A stretch of DNA of 63,458 bases from Nemertoderma westbladi. Taxonomy: Eukaryota; Xenacoelomorpha; Nemertodermatida; Nemertodermatidae. This document shows, in pieces, positions 1-10,174 of the stretch. The stretch covers positions 1 through 63,458 of the forward strand of contig JAUCBJ010001625.1 in the NCBI GenBank assembly GCA_032718475.1. The letters are read 5' to 3'. The position numbers and the translations under genes were made by a program. Below the pieces are notes generated by a model, which was not told the DNA's origin, made no database searches, and saw only the letters and a program-made list of their open reading frames with translations. Each line of letters opens with the position of its first letter. Within the stretch, counting starts at the first letter, position 1.

Positions 1-546
1 TATGTGAATAGGACTGGTTCTGGGTAGTACAGTTGTCTACCGGTACCGGTACCTGGGTACCTGTTATTGGTGGTGGTCAAGGACTACTATACTACAGGAC
101 TGGCATACTGCTGTACTGCCTGATCCGACTTCGCCAGCGAAGTCCATTCATTTCATACTGCAGTATTCAGGTATTCCGGTATTGCTGTAAGCTGTACTGC
201 TACCATAGAATGATTTATTATACCAGTACTGTAGTATACCTAACCTACAAACAGACAGATAGACAGTTTACTCTGTCGGTGCCGAACGAGATCAGTGGAT
301 CGCCGCGCTGCCACGACCACGACGCCGACGCAGTGCAGGCAGATGACGGTTCTCCGTTTAAGTTATGGAAGCACTGCCGTCTTTTGTATTCAACATTCTG
401 ACATTGGCCAGAGTGTCCCGCGCAGCCGCAGCAATTCCGCACAAGAAAGTCCCTGGCGGTTCCTTGCGACCAACAGTACCTCCATTCTACAGTTCTACTT
501 CCCTTATCGTGAGTTCCACCGCGACCCACCACTCCACGAGAACTCC
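1..546. other. No recognisable gene
   Basis: I see no conserved domain or repeat family here. Short overlapping open frames on both strands show no motif and are most likely chance. It may be the decayed edge of a mobile element continuing left of the window. Confidence 0.5.
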
Positions 547-722
547 GTCCGAACCAGGAGAGACTCATAAAAACTGACATATTTCTCTACAGGGGACGTT
601 GAGTCCGAACCAGGAGAGACTCATAAAAACTGATATATTTCTCTACAGGGGGTCACACGTTGAGTCCGTGCCCGGAGAGACTCATAAAAACTGAGATATA
701 TGGAGGAGTCTACAGGGGAGTC
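547..722. repeat. Three-copy tandem repeat, unit about 56-61 bp
   Basis: The phrase gtccgaaccaggagagactc begins at 547 and again at 603; a diverged copy starts at 664. Each copy continues through cataaaaactga and a tctctacagggg-type tail. The third copy differs most. No coding function is visible. Confidence 0.8.
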
Positions 723-763
723 ACTCGTTTAACCCGATTATTTACAGTGTCACCCGATTATTT

Positions 764-1228
764 ACAGCAGCAGTAGTTCCAGTACTCCTCTATGGGAGTC
801 CATGCTGGTCTCTAACTGCTGAGGACACCAAATCTCTGGATGGCACATTCACAAGAATGCTACGCCGGGTTCATTGTGTCAAGTACAATTCACACATCTC
901 CAACAAGACACTATATAACATTGGAGGTGTCTCATTGGTTCCCCCAAGCTTGACACTAGAACAAAATCGCCTCCGCTTTGCAGGACATTGCTTTCGCCGT
1001 GAGGACCAGCCACTGCATAATCTTGTACTTTGGCAGCCTCATGGAGTGAATAAGCATGGTGGACAGCCCATGACTTTATTGAGACGCATCTTAAAGGACA
1101 CTGGCCTTGAAGATGCGGATGATCTAGCAAATGTCATGGGTGATAGGGAGTTGTGGTGGCGCAATTTTGTCGACAAGCCGGCACAGCATTCTTATAAATG
1201 CAGCTGCAATGCAGCATGCCGATCCTAG
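764..1228 (+). pseudogene. LINE-P 3' fragment: RT C-terminal domain
   Basis: The translation carries the C-terminal region of an APE-type non-LTR retrotransposon polyprotein, after the RT core. It is recognisable by the RLRFAGHCFRR block and the downstream GGQPMTLLRRILKDTGL block. The same block occurs at 36540-37049 on the opposite strand with close nucleotide similarity, so both are copies of one family. The catalytic RT core and endonuclease are absent here, which fits 5' truncation during target-primed reverse transcription. The 3' end reads gatcctagtagta, matching the TAG-repeat tail of the other copy. It is non-functional. Confidence 0.85.
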
Positions 1229-1230
1229 TA

Positions 1231-1458
1231 GTAAGGGAATGCCGGGAAATCTTCACATGCTGACATGGGCAGAAACTCCAGTACTCATTTAGCTACCATT
1301 TAAGGATGCAAGTCCTGAAGGCAGAGATGCCTCGCTAAACCCTTCAAAGCATTTGTGCCGAAACGAAAACTACCTTGGCCCCCATGCCGGGGTTGAACCC
1401 ACAACCTCCGTGAGATGTGAATTCAATATAACCACTACACCAAGGTGGGCTCTGAACC
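1231..1458 (-). mobile_element. tRNA-derived SINE-like element
   Basis: On the minus strand the head (about 1450 to 1380) has a good RNA polymerase III A box (TGGTGTAGTGG) and B box (GGTTCAACCCC) at tRNA-like spacing. The acceptor and T stems pair only imperfectly, so this is not a working tRNA. About 150 bp of unrelated body follows, ending beside the LINE-P 3' fragment. A SINE that borrows a LINE tail would look like this, but I could not confirm the family or a target duplication. Confidence 0.55.
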
Positions 1459-1493
1459 AAGGTGGAACAAGTATCAGATACCGTCAGATCAGA

Positions 1494-1830
1494 TCAGATA
1501 AGGACAGAAGGTTTAGCCATCCTAGTAGATGCGGCGTAATCGATATGTGGTTGTATCAGTTTATTGCATAGCAAACATCTTGTATAGTAGTCTAGTAATC
1601 CGCCATATCTATGTAAAAACTTCAATCTATTGTTACATTTCTTTAATACCTTTGTGGCCATCTCGGTCCCACTTAGATGTTGGTCTAGCATGGAGCCAAG
1701 GTAAGTGACTGATTTTGCATTTTTTATACGTTGCCCACCACAATAGACTTCTAGTTCAGGAGAGGAAGCTATGTTTTGGTGAGAGAGAGGGAGGTCCATG
1801 TATATTGTGGGGTGAGACAAATATACCGTT
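1494..1830 (-). pseudogene. LINE RT C-terminal fragment, second family
   Basis: About 108 residues on the minus strand resemble the thumb and C-terminal part of a Jockey/CR1-like RT: a VTYLGSMLDQ block (the YLG motif after the catalytic core), then a MATKVLKKCNNRLKFLHR block, then LIQPHIDYA. The catalytic YxDD region is absent. It differs from LINE-P, LINE-Q and LINE-R elsewhere in the window. It is a short dead fragment. Confidence 0.75.
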
Positions 1831-1851
1831 AGTTTAATCCGTTATCATCTG

Positions 1852-2591
1852 TGTCACAACATTCCCCTACCAATAGGGGTACTGTTCACATTGTTTTTTA
1901 TGTTGCACAATGTACTAACTAAACACGGGCGTTCTAGACTATATTGAATAGTTAGTACACAACACTCGCCCCCTTTGTTAGAAGCCTCCCTGCGCTCGTC
2001 CTTTATTTCCTGACACCAAAATTTATTATGTTACTAATAATTACGATTGTGTAATCAATTTCATACAAATCCTTTGATAACAATGTCTATAACAGTATAA
2101 AGAATACCAAACCAATGGACTTTGCTAGCAAAGTCCGATGAAGGGGTGTGCCAGTCCTGTAGTATAGTAGTCCTTGGTGGTGGTCGATTTATAATATATA
2201 TTTGTAGTTTATTATGATAGTGATCTGATAGTTGCTGTAAGAAAGTAATATTGGAAGATAGAAATATTGTAACTTTTAACAATGGTAGCGGAGCGTGTAA
2301 CCCGTGACGTGGATCTAGAGAGACAGTAGGTCGGTGGAGTGGAGCGTCAGACTGATGATAACAGCTAATACAGTAGGTCATAATTAACTGAGTACCGGCT
2401 GAACTGTAATAGGTATATTGCAATTGGCCTACTGGACTGGCCTAGCTCTACCTATCTAACAATGAAGGCCTACCTAATGTTATCACGGTGCTGGATAAAT
2501 TTTATCTGAAAGACGAGCAGACACATCCACGACACAAGGATATGAGGTATGGTTAAAATTATAACAGTATACAAAAACATCTAGTATAAAT
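1852..2591 (+). other. Possible decayed LTR or leader; no gene
   Basis: The stretch begins tgtcacaacattcccc, a start typical of many Ty3-like LTRs, and lies just upstream of a gag-like relic in the same orientation. It contains an exact 11-bp inverted repeat (1911-1921 with 1949-1959). No second LTR copy was found, so the LTR reading is tentative. Confidence 0.3.
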
Positions 2592-2807
2592 TATCAAGAA
2601 TACTGTAGTCAATTTTCAAGACTAAGGAAAGAAGCAAAATTGTTTCATGTAGAAGTTAGTGAAACTACTTTTGCATATATGTTATTGGATAGTGCTGGCC
2701 TTAAAAAAGATCAAAGGCTTCTAGTGTTGACAGTAGCAATGAGTGCGGCTGGGGGTGACAAGGTGAACCCAGTCCATGTTGAGTCTGCACTCAGGAGGTT
2801 AACTTAG
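2592..2807 (+). pseudogene. Gag-like capsid relic
   Basis: One frame from 2592 to the stop at 2805-2807 gives about 71 residues with a YCSQFSRLRKEAK helix, a TTFAYMLLDSAGL block and a VESALRRL helix. This pattern (Y..F..L......TFAYMLLD.AGL followed by a hydrophobic helix and an 'ALRRL' helix) resembles the small gag-like capsid segment found in many metazoan LTR elements and domesticated gag genes. No start codon or zinc knuckle was found nearby. I assign only a gag-like relic. Confidence 0.45.
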
Positions 2808-3304
2808 TACTACTGTAAAATTATGTAAAGATGAGGAGGATTTATTACAAACATCATGACGTGTAAAAGGTCTGGATGTTAGTGGTGATGGTATATGCGA
2901 TTTTGACAATGTAGAGTATGACAAATGGTTACAGGATGTTGCCGTTATTCCCGGTTAAACGCCAATGCTGGAGGCGGAATTTTCAGACCACGTAATTCCG
3001 GCCAGTCACCGGATATTGGGAGTGGAGAAGGAGTCCTTTCTTAAATGCAAGATTGCGATTGAGAAAACGTTGCATTGGTTGGATATAATCTTTAAATGTA
3101 ACTTTCCTACAGTTGAATCTTATCGAGAATAAGTTGGGCTTCCCCACATCAATATACACCAAATATTCACAATTATATACGAAAATATAAATTCCTACAG
3201 TACATTATTTAATTACCCACTGTTCGCTTTAGATTTTAACCTAACTAATGTTCCCCATTTTCCCTCGGTCCTAGTCTCGGTACCATAGTGTCGGTGTCGG
3301 TCGA
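2808..3304. other. No recognisable gene
   Basis: Nothing recognisable. A short open stretch near 2880-2960 (plus) could be the continuation of the gag-like relic, but it is interrupted by stops. Confidence 0.4.
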
Positions 3305-3900
3305 CCCTGTTGCGTGTCCATCCCACCCTCCCCAAACCCCGAAGGGATCGGTCATCAGGAAAGCGGTACGGCTTGGCTAGGGGTCTGTCGGTTCATCACA
3401 GGGACCCAACCACCTAAGCTTTCCGATTCCTTTTCAGGCTCGTAGTTGCTTCGGTGGCCGAGAATCTGCTCCGAACAGTCGGTAGGCCAGTAAAGTCCAG
3501 TCCTTTGTCTTTCAACCCCGTTGCGTGTCCGTCCCACCCTTCCCAAACCCCGAAGGGATCGTTCATCAGGAAAGCGGTACGGCTTGGCAAGGGGTCTGTC
3601 AGCCCGTCATGAGTCCCAAATGTTGGTAGTTTTCCGAGTCCTTATTCAGGCTCGTACTAACGCCGGTCGTGGAACCCACTCCAGGAAGGCAGTCCTCGTC
3701 GAACCCTTCCTCCATTTAGTTGGTCAATCCGTCGCAAGTCCCCGGTGCAGTCGGCAAGCTTTCCGAGTCCTTATTCAGGCTCGTAATAACTGCCGGTGAC
3801 AAGGGACCGCTAAGGATCTGTCTGTCGGTTCCCGTTGCGAATCCCCAACACAATCAGCAGACTTTCTGAGTCCTTATTCAGGCTCGTAATAACTGCTGTT
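3305..3900. repeat. Tandem repeat field carrying the BEL-A hairpin
   Basis: Two copies of roughly 215-221 bp (from about 3310 and 3531) share tgcgtgtcc.tcccaccct and the block ccgaagggatcg.tcatcagg. Two shorter, more diverged units follow to about 3900. Each of the four units contains a hairpin of the form ttccgagtccttattcaggc followed by tcgta (3421-3444, 3632-3656, 3761-3785, 3863-3887). The same hairpin sits inside BEL-A genes, so this field probably belongs to the 3' end or LTR of BEL-A. Confidence 0.7.
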
Positions 3901-4412
3901 GGCCAGGGACCGCTAAGGGCAGTCCTTGTCCCTAGGCCTAGCGAGTTACAAAATCCACCTCTACAGGCAGCAGGAAGTTGGCTAGGCCTAATAGTATTCA
4001 GGTAAACCTGAGTACTGCTTGAGGACTGCCTCCCACCCTTGGCCCTTAAATATCTGATATCAGTCCCGTACCCCGTAAGTCTCCCCAATATTTGCACGTG
4101 AATCGCCCCCAGTCCAATGAATATACCCAAATTCCATGTTCCTGCACCCAGTACTGATATTGGAATATTCATTATAAATAAATCCGAAAAATATTCAACT
4201 CGCATTATGAAAAGTTGAATTACCGCGAACAGTCCCCCCCAATGACCTTTGTGAGGTCTATCGGTAGATCGAGTTTGCGTAGGTCATTTCCCATATAAAA
4301 AACCCAAATTTTAGTATTTTATAGTCCTGATTATTTTTTTCTAGAGATAGTTTACGTAGATATAAAAAAAAATAAATGTTTGATATAAATGTCTCTGGAA
4401 TATCCAGGTCTT

Positions 4413-5621
4413 CTATTTCTTACTCTGATACGCTTTCCTCCTCTTCGCCCGTCTGCTCTCATCAATCGCCAGTGCAGGTAGGGGAGCGTCGACGTCCATC
4501 GTGAGCATCGCTGCAGCTTGTCTCCTAGCGGCCCTTCCTTTGGATGGTAGCGGTATCATGTCCGTCCGTCTTTCCAGCTCGTTAGTGCGTGCCTCTAGAA
4601 ACCACTTTCCGTCACCGAATTCTTCTTTGTAGGAGTATAAGCGCCTGAGGATCTCGAAGGGACCGAATAATCCAGCGCTCAAGAGTAGATCCACATAATG
4701 GAATGGTAGTGTCGCTGCTGTATGGAGGTGTTCTGGGAACAAGAAGTATCCACACGTCATCTCTTGCGCAATATTTCGAGTGCTTCTCCGCACTTTGGTC
4801 TTTACGTGGTTATTGGCGTAGGTTTCAAACATAACCATATTTCCCATAGCTGTTACGTCCTTAGTAGGACACTTTATATTACAATGGGGGCTCGCGGAAT
4901 GTCCACGGAAACTGCATTTTGTGCAGAGGTTGTATAAGGTTGGACAAACCGATACATCATGGCCCGATACCGCGCAATAGGGACAGTAAAGTATCCCAAG
5001 GAGCTGTAGACACAAATCGGTAACCCGATTTCTCCTACCGCATGGACACTGTTCCAAACCACAGTTTCCGCACACCTCCAGTTGCATCTCCTGGCCAAAG
5101 AATATCGGAATCGGTACGCCGGCGTAATACTCCAGTCGTCGGTTGCTTTTGGGAACACTTGCCTTGGCCGGTAGCCCGTGGAATGCTGGGCTTTGGCGTA
5201 GTATGTTCTCACTACGATAACCTTCTTTATAGCCTGCCGGTCGCATCCCGGGAGACCGTTTCTGGCAGTGGATCCACTCAGTTTGTTCGACGTACCATCG
5301 GGTAAGTCGCATAGGGTCTTGTGGGACGGAGGGTGCCGTTGTCACAGCCGGTCGGCGAAGTGGTGCCGAGGCGTTCGCCGGAGTAATTCCGAGGAGATCT
5401 ACGGGAGTCGGAGCAACGCTGGGACCCTTTGCAACCTGTATAGCTGAGCGGGTCCGCTGTGTGCTGGTACTCGGGATCTCCGAAGACCAGTCTTCTCCTC
5501 CCTGGAATGGATATTGAGATAACCTCTGACATGTGTCGCCGAAGTCACTCAGCGGGAAGGTGGTTACTAACTCCCCAGCAGGACTACCGGAGCCAAGCGG
5601 GGTGGTTACGCCTGCTTCCAT
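4413..5621 (-). pseudogene. BEL-A ORF3, C-terminal part with zinc knuckles
   Basis: This 402-codon minus-strand frame is the C-terminal part of the extra BEL-A ORF. After a Pro/Ser/Thr-rich linker it has a Cys-rich region: CGNCGLEQCPCG, then CPYCAVSGHDVSVC (CX2CX4HX4C), then CTKCSFRGHSASPHC (CX2CX4HX5C). These are zinc-knuckle-type nucleic-acid-binding motifs. It ends in a basic tail (RRAKRRKAYQSKK). The same order of paired knuckles, long C-terminal region and basic tail is found in the BEL-C 1417-aa protein. It is out of frame with the upstream exonuclease-like part because of a stop near 5640 and the 890-bp duplication. Confidence 0.7.
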
Positions 5622-5660
5622 TGCCGGTTTGGCCGTGGCGATTCATTTGGCTGCTGGTCT

Positions 5661-6203
5661 TTAAGCGACTTCTGGTTCAAGTTGTTGTTTTGGGGTGGAC
5701 AGCAGGACACCCTCCTGTAGCCATAATTCCTCCCTGTCCGATGATATCAGTGGTTCCTCTGCACTGAGGAGATCAGCAATCGTAGGGATGTCGAACGGTC
5801 CGTTATCATCCCAGGATGCGATCACGTTGAGCGTTTTTGTATCTCCCGGTAGAATATTCTCTACCGCTTTGAACGAGTGGTCGATAAATTCGTTCCACTC
5901 ATAGTCGATAAAGGATCTAGGAACCGCATTAATGAGTTTATCAAGAGTCTTGCAGATGAACTTGGCAACAGTATATGATTCCATTACAACGTAGATATAG
6001 CTCCGTCGATCCGGATTCTCCCACTTGTGGTGGATCGTCCACTTTCTTTCTACGTCCTTCCAATGACTCTCTCGCTCACTCTTTAACTCTAATTCCGGGT
6101 ATGCACCATATATCTTATTATAGTCCAGGAATTTCTGATGTTTAAAGTCTATACCGCCGTTTAATACCGTGAGGTATCTGATTCCGGATTTCGTCGGTCT
6201 CAC
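5661..6203 (-). pseudogene. BEL-A ORF3, duplicated middle segment (copy 2)
   Basis: This 180-codon frame covers the second half of the exonuclease-like domain: a TKSGIRYL block, then DRRSYIYVVMESYTVAKF, which aligns by position with the third exonuclease motif region of the BEL-C protein. A Glu occupies the usual Asp position. The frame ends at a stop just before the linker to the zinc knuckles. It is a downstream duplicate of 6277-7152 and has no start of its own. Confidence 0.65.
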
Positions 6204-6244
6204 CTCCCGGAATCCACGTATAAATTCGGTGGATCATAACCAGG

Positions 6245-6874
6245 CTAACAGGGTTTGGGTGTATTCCTCGGAGGAATTCCGAGGAGATCTACGGGAGTCG
6301 GAGCAACGCTGGGACCCTTTGCAACCTGTATAGCTGAGCGGGTCCACTGTGTGCTGGTACTCGGGATCTCCGAAGACCAGTCTTCTCCTCCCGGGAACGG
6401 ATATGGAGATAACCTCTGACATGTGTCGCCGAAGTCACTCAGCGCGAAGGTGGTTACTAACTCCCTAGCAGGACTACCGGAGCCAAGCGGTGTGGTTACG
6501 CCTGCTTCCGTTGCCGGTTCCTTTGCGGCGATTCGTTTGGCTGCTGGTCTGTAAGCAACTTCTGGTTCAAGTTGTCGTTTTGGGGTGGACAGCAGGACAC
6601 CCTCCTGTAGCCATAATTCCTCCCCGTCCGATGATATCAGTGGTTCCTCTGCACCGAGGAGATCAGCAATCGTAGGGATGTCGATCGGTCCGTTATCATC
6701 CCAGGATGCGATGACGTTGAGCGTTTTTGTATCTCCCGGTGGAATATTCTCTACCGCTTTGAATGCGTGGTCGACAACTTCGTTCCACTCATAGTCAATA
6801 AAGGATCTAGGAACCGCATTAATGAGTTTATCGAGAGTCTTGCAGATGAACTTGGCAACAGTATATGATTCCAT
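6245..6874 (-). pseudogene. BEL-A ORF3, duplicated middle segment (copy 1)
   Basis: This 209-codon frame begins at the MESYTVAKF block and continues through the acidic linker (GDTKTLNVIASWDDNG) into the Pro/Ser/Thr-rich linker. It leaves the gene at the duplication junction. Upstream, a Leu-to-stop change near 7052 (TTA in the sister copy, TAA here) separates it from the N-terminal part. The two copies together show the original protein ran through from 7903 to 4413. Confidence 0.65.
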
Positions 6875-7051
6875 TACGACGTAGATATAGCTCCGTCGAT
6901 CTGGATTCTCCCACTTGTGGTGGATCGTCCACTTTCTTTCTACGTCCTTCCAATGACTCTCTCGCTCACTCTTTATCTCTAATTCCGGGTACGCACCATA
7001 TATCTTATCACAGTCCAGGAATTTCTGAGGTTTAAAGTCTATACCGCCGTT

Positions 7052-7903
7052 TTATACCGCGAGGTATCCGATACCGGATTTTGTCAGTCTCACCTCCCGG
7101 AATCCACGCATGAATTCGGTAGATCGTAACCAGGCTAACAGGGTTTGGGTGTTGACGAAATGACTAATGGCGTTGAGATCTTCTTGACGGTTTCTTCCGA
7201 AGGGAGCGTTAGCGTAGTCGTTTCGGACGTCCGCCTTTATATCCGACGCAATTTTAATGACGTCGAAATCGAATAGGATCTGTTGGAGCTCTGGAGATGA
7301 TAGCCAGACCGCTCCGGCTGTTCGCACCTCCTGTTTGGGTGTCGGAAATATTCGACATATCAACACCAGACCATCTAGGGTTCTGAGGACGACGACTAAT
7401 GATCGACTGTATTCCTTCGTCCCATACTTCTCTTGGTAGTCGTCGCAATTCTGGATAACTGATATACGTTCCTCTCGCAGCGTCGCTGTACATTCCGCTA
7501 GGTTTCCGCAGTGGGTGAGGTATGTACTCTTGTCGTCGACGAAACTTTGGCATCGCGCCAACGTAATCGCTTTCGAAGTGGGCGTCGCGTTTCCCTCGTT
7601 GTCGTATATCAAACATCGGGATTTGTAGACGCTTCGCCGGAACGTATCCCAGAACGACAACTCCGCATCTCCAGTTGCCTTTGCGTTCCGAGTTCTTTTC
7701 AGGCTCGTACTAGCATCAGACAACTGGAGCTCTCGTAGATTACGGGAATCCGGTTCCTCCCGCCCGGAGAATTTAATGATTTGCACATTCTCTGTTATCA
7801 GGGCGTTCCATTCCGTATCAAAGTTAGGAGATCCAGGCTGTGGATATTCCAGTAAATCTAATGTATTACGTAATTCGCCGAAAATCTGGCAATTTGGGCC
7901 CAT
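7052..7903 (-). pseudogene. BEL-A ORF3, N-terminal part with exonuclease-like motifs
   Basis: This 283-codon frame is in the 3' (env) position after integrase. It contains LIYDNEGN, a DxE motif like exonuclease motif I, then KIASDIKADVRNDY, like the motif II of RNase D/WRN-type DEDDy exonucleases, then FVNTQTLLAWL, matching the hydrophobic strand after motif II. The BEL-C protein has the same three blocks in the same order and spacing. The frame stops at 7052 by a nonsense change absent from the duplicate copy. Hairpin family 2 is read through at 7686-7709. The exonuclease assignment is by motif pattern only. Confidence 0.65.
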
Positions 7904-8589
7904 ATTTTAAATTATGTCCGTTGCAAATTTACATCAGTTAATTATAAATCCAGAAAGTCTGATTCTATAGTGACTGCAGAATAATTCAGCTTATTTGTAA
8001 TTCAGTTTATTAATTATTATTGCTATATAGGCATCTACCATCTTATGGCTACTACATTCAGTATTTACAGTTACTATAGCTATACATTAATATCCAACCA
8101 GTTTTGACTTTTTATGTCCTCTTCTTTTTTCCAATTCTTTTCTTTCTACATTTTATACATTTTTTTTGTCTTTTTTCATTTCTCATTTATTACTCATTTC
8201 ACATTTCATTATTTCATCACATTTCATCATTTATTTCCACATTTCATAATTTATTTCTACATTTCATCATTTATTTCCACATTTCATCATTTATTTCCAC
8301 CATTTCATGGGGGTTATAACACAATACAACACAATGGATACATTGAATTCCACTTCAAATCTTTACCATTTCCAATAATCCAATGTAGTTGGTCCCGATG
8401 AACAAAATCAGGGTGAACAAACATAAACTACCCTGCGTCAGTCGAAACATCTGCAGGGTGACGCTGGACTCCACTTAACACATGAGGAAACACAAATACC
8501 ATTGCGTGTTACAGTTGTTTTAAGGGGGTCCATTATTCATTGTCAGTAAATCACATTTTAAAAGAGTTTGTCAACAGGATGAGAAGAGT
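7904..8589. other. AT-rich spacer between integrase and ORF3, with a minisatellite
   Basis: No gene is seen. Four tandem copies of a 20-bp unit (catttcatcatttatttcca type) lie at 8220-8299, inside a wider T-rich stretch. Coding resumes on both sides in the same orientation, so this is probably the spacer from which ORF3 would need its own messenger. Confidence 0.6.
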
Positions 8590-9070
8590 TTAAACGGGTT
8601 TAGCATTGTCACCAATGTCTGCAGCAGGATCCGGAGTAGGGAACTTATCACCTCTCGTAGAGTCACCGCTGCCATTGCCTTCAAGAAGGCACAGCCTCTG
8701 GATAGGGCGTTGGTAGTGGCTCTTTGCCATTCGTATAATCACAATCTTCGCAAGTCCGTCTTTACTTGGGGTTATTTCCACGACTCGCGCCACAGGCCAG
8801 TGGACGCGGTCTTTAAGATCTTCCTTAACCAGTACCATGTCGCCAACTGCGATGTTCCTGTAGGTGTTATTCCACTTCCTCCTGGTCCGGAGGGTTATGA
8901 GGTACTCTTGGGCCCAGATTCTTCACCAATGCACTGCCAGCGCTTGGGCCTTTTTCCAATTGGTATGTCTCACGATATTGTTGGGATCTGGGAACATTGC
9001 CTCTGGAAGAATGTTGGTTTTGGGTCCTCCAAGTAGATGGTTAGGTGTTAGAGGTTCTAGATCTGTGGGG
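8590..9070 (-). pseudogene. BEL-A integrase C-terminal region
   Basis: The minus-strand translation, with frame changes, gives the segment after the integrase core. It includes a LTPNHLLGGP block (BEL/Pao integrases carry LTP.H.L.G here) and then MVLVKEDLKDRVHWPVARV and RPIQRLCLLEGNG, the C-terminal barrel-like domain found at the end of BEL/Pao Pol. At least one frameshift separates it from the core. Confidence 0.8.
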
Positions 9071-9622
9071 TCATCGTGGATAGGTACGATGGGCCGGTTG
9101 TTTAGGGTGGCCGTGATCTTGCAGAATGTAGTGCGAAGGGTGTTGTGGGTTACCTAACGTGGTGCGCATGGATCGTTTCACCAAGTCGATGAGTTTCTCC
9201 CATACCCTGCTCGTATGGGGTGCCAAGGGTGTTTGAAAGTGCCATTGTATATGGTGTTCCTTCCAGACTTGGGATGCAGTCTCTTCAGTGAACCATCCCT
9301 CGATCGCCTCTCTAAGTTCCCTTTCTCCTCCTACGAAATTTGTTCCATTATCGGAGTACATATGCCGACATGATCTGTTGTTTGCCACAAACCGACGCAG
9401 GATGTTGATAAATGCGTGCTGTGTAAGGTTTATCACGAGGTCTAGGTAAATCGCCCTAGACCTAAGGCATGTAAAAATGGCTCCCCAGCATTTGATGTTG
9501 GATCGTCGCTCGATGACTGTAAATTGTCCGAAACAGTCTACTCCGGTTACGTAGAACGGCAGTGAATCGGACTGCAGTCGTGTGGCCGGTAGGTCGGCCA
9601 TTCTTTGGGTGAGCGGTGGCAC
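9071..9622 (-). pseudogene. BEL-A integrase catalytic core
   Basis: This 183-codon frame contains the rve-type core: first Asp in VTGVDCFGQF, second Asp in YSDNGTNFVGG, and Glu in SRVWEKLIDLVKRSM. All three DDE residues are visible. It would insert the element cDNA into host DNA. It is separated by a stop and frame change from the zinc-binding N-domain at 9629-10141. Confidence 0.85.
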
Positions 9623-9628
9623 TAGGTA

Positions 9629-10141
9629 TCATCTGCAAGGGAAACAACGTTTTAAGACTTTCTGGATCAGTGGCTGGATGTGGGTGATCCAATAACTTTG
9701 CCGGATGTTAGCCATACTCCAGTTCTGGCCCGCGTGATGGTTTTCCTCGTGACACTGTTGGATTAATAGCTTGGCTAGTGTTGATGTTCGTGGCAGAAGT
9801 GCTGGGTATTTGACTTCATAATCGACTGGGGCGTTTGCCATCCGGGTATTTAGTCGGATCAGTCCATCTTCCCCCATCATGGGTCTCAATTGGTTGACTG
9901 GGCTGTCCGGTTTCAAGGTCTTGCCCGCACTGAGCTGTTCCCATTCATTGGGGAAACTTTCTTTCTGGACATATCTAACAATACATTTCTCCGCAATAAT
10001 GAGTTCTTGTATACTTCGTCGAACTATCGGTTTATTATCCTTCCACCACAGGAAGTTACGAAGAGTTATGACATGGTGGATAAGACGTCTCATTGAGGAG
10101 GTTCGCTCTATCAATAGTTGTAAGGACGCGGCTGGTTGCAT
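9629..10141 (-). pseudogene. BEL-A integrase N-terminal zinc-binding domain
   Basis: The frame carries an HHCC-type motif (CHEENHHAGQNW, then CFPC) preceding the integrase core. The upstream part has the helical region between RNase H and integrase (LRNFLWWKDN-type block and ALLPRTSTLAKLL). It ends just before the core frame. Confidence 0.8.
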
Positions 10142-10174
10142 AATAGTTGCGACATTATAGTGCCTGCCCGAGTC

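Larger units (their letters stand above)
5387..7152. repeat. 890-bp tandem duplication within BEL-A ORF3
   Basis: Segment 5387-6262 repeats at 6277-7152 with a constant offset of 890 bp. For example gaggagatctacgggagtcg is at 5391 and 6281, and caggctaacagggtttgggt is at 6241 and 7131. The copies differ by scattered substitutions, so this is not a simple assembly echo. Each copy covers the same middle part of ORF3. Confidence 0.9.

Noticed and set aside
33-401. Overlapping ORFs at the window start
   Set aside because: No motif, both strands open, composition repetitive; treated as chance.
1380-1450. Possible functional tRNA gene (minus strand)
   Set aside because: A and B boxes are good but acceptor and T stems mispair and no clear anticodon stem forms; SINE head is more likely.
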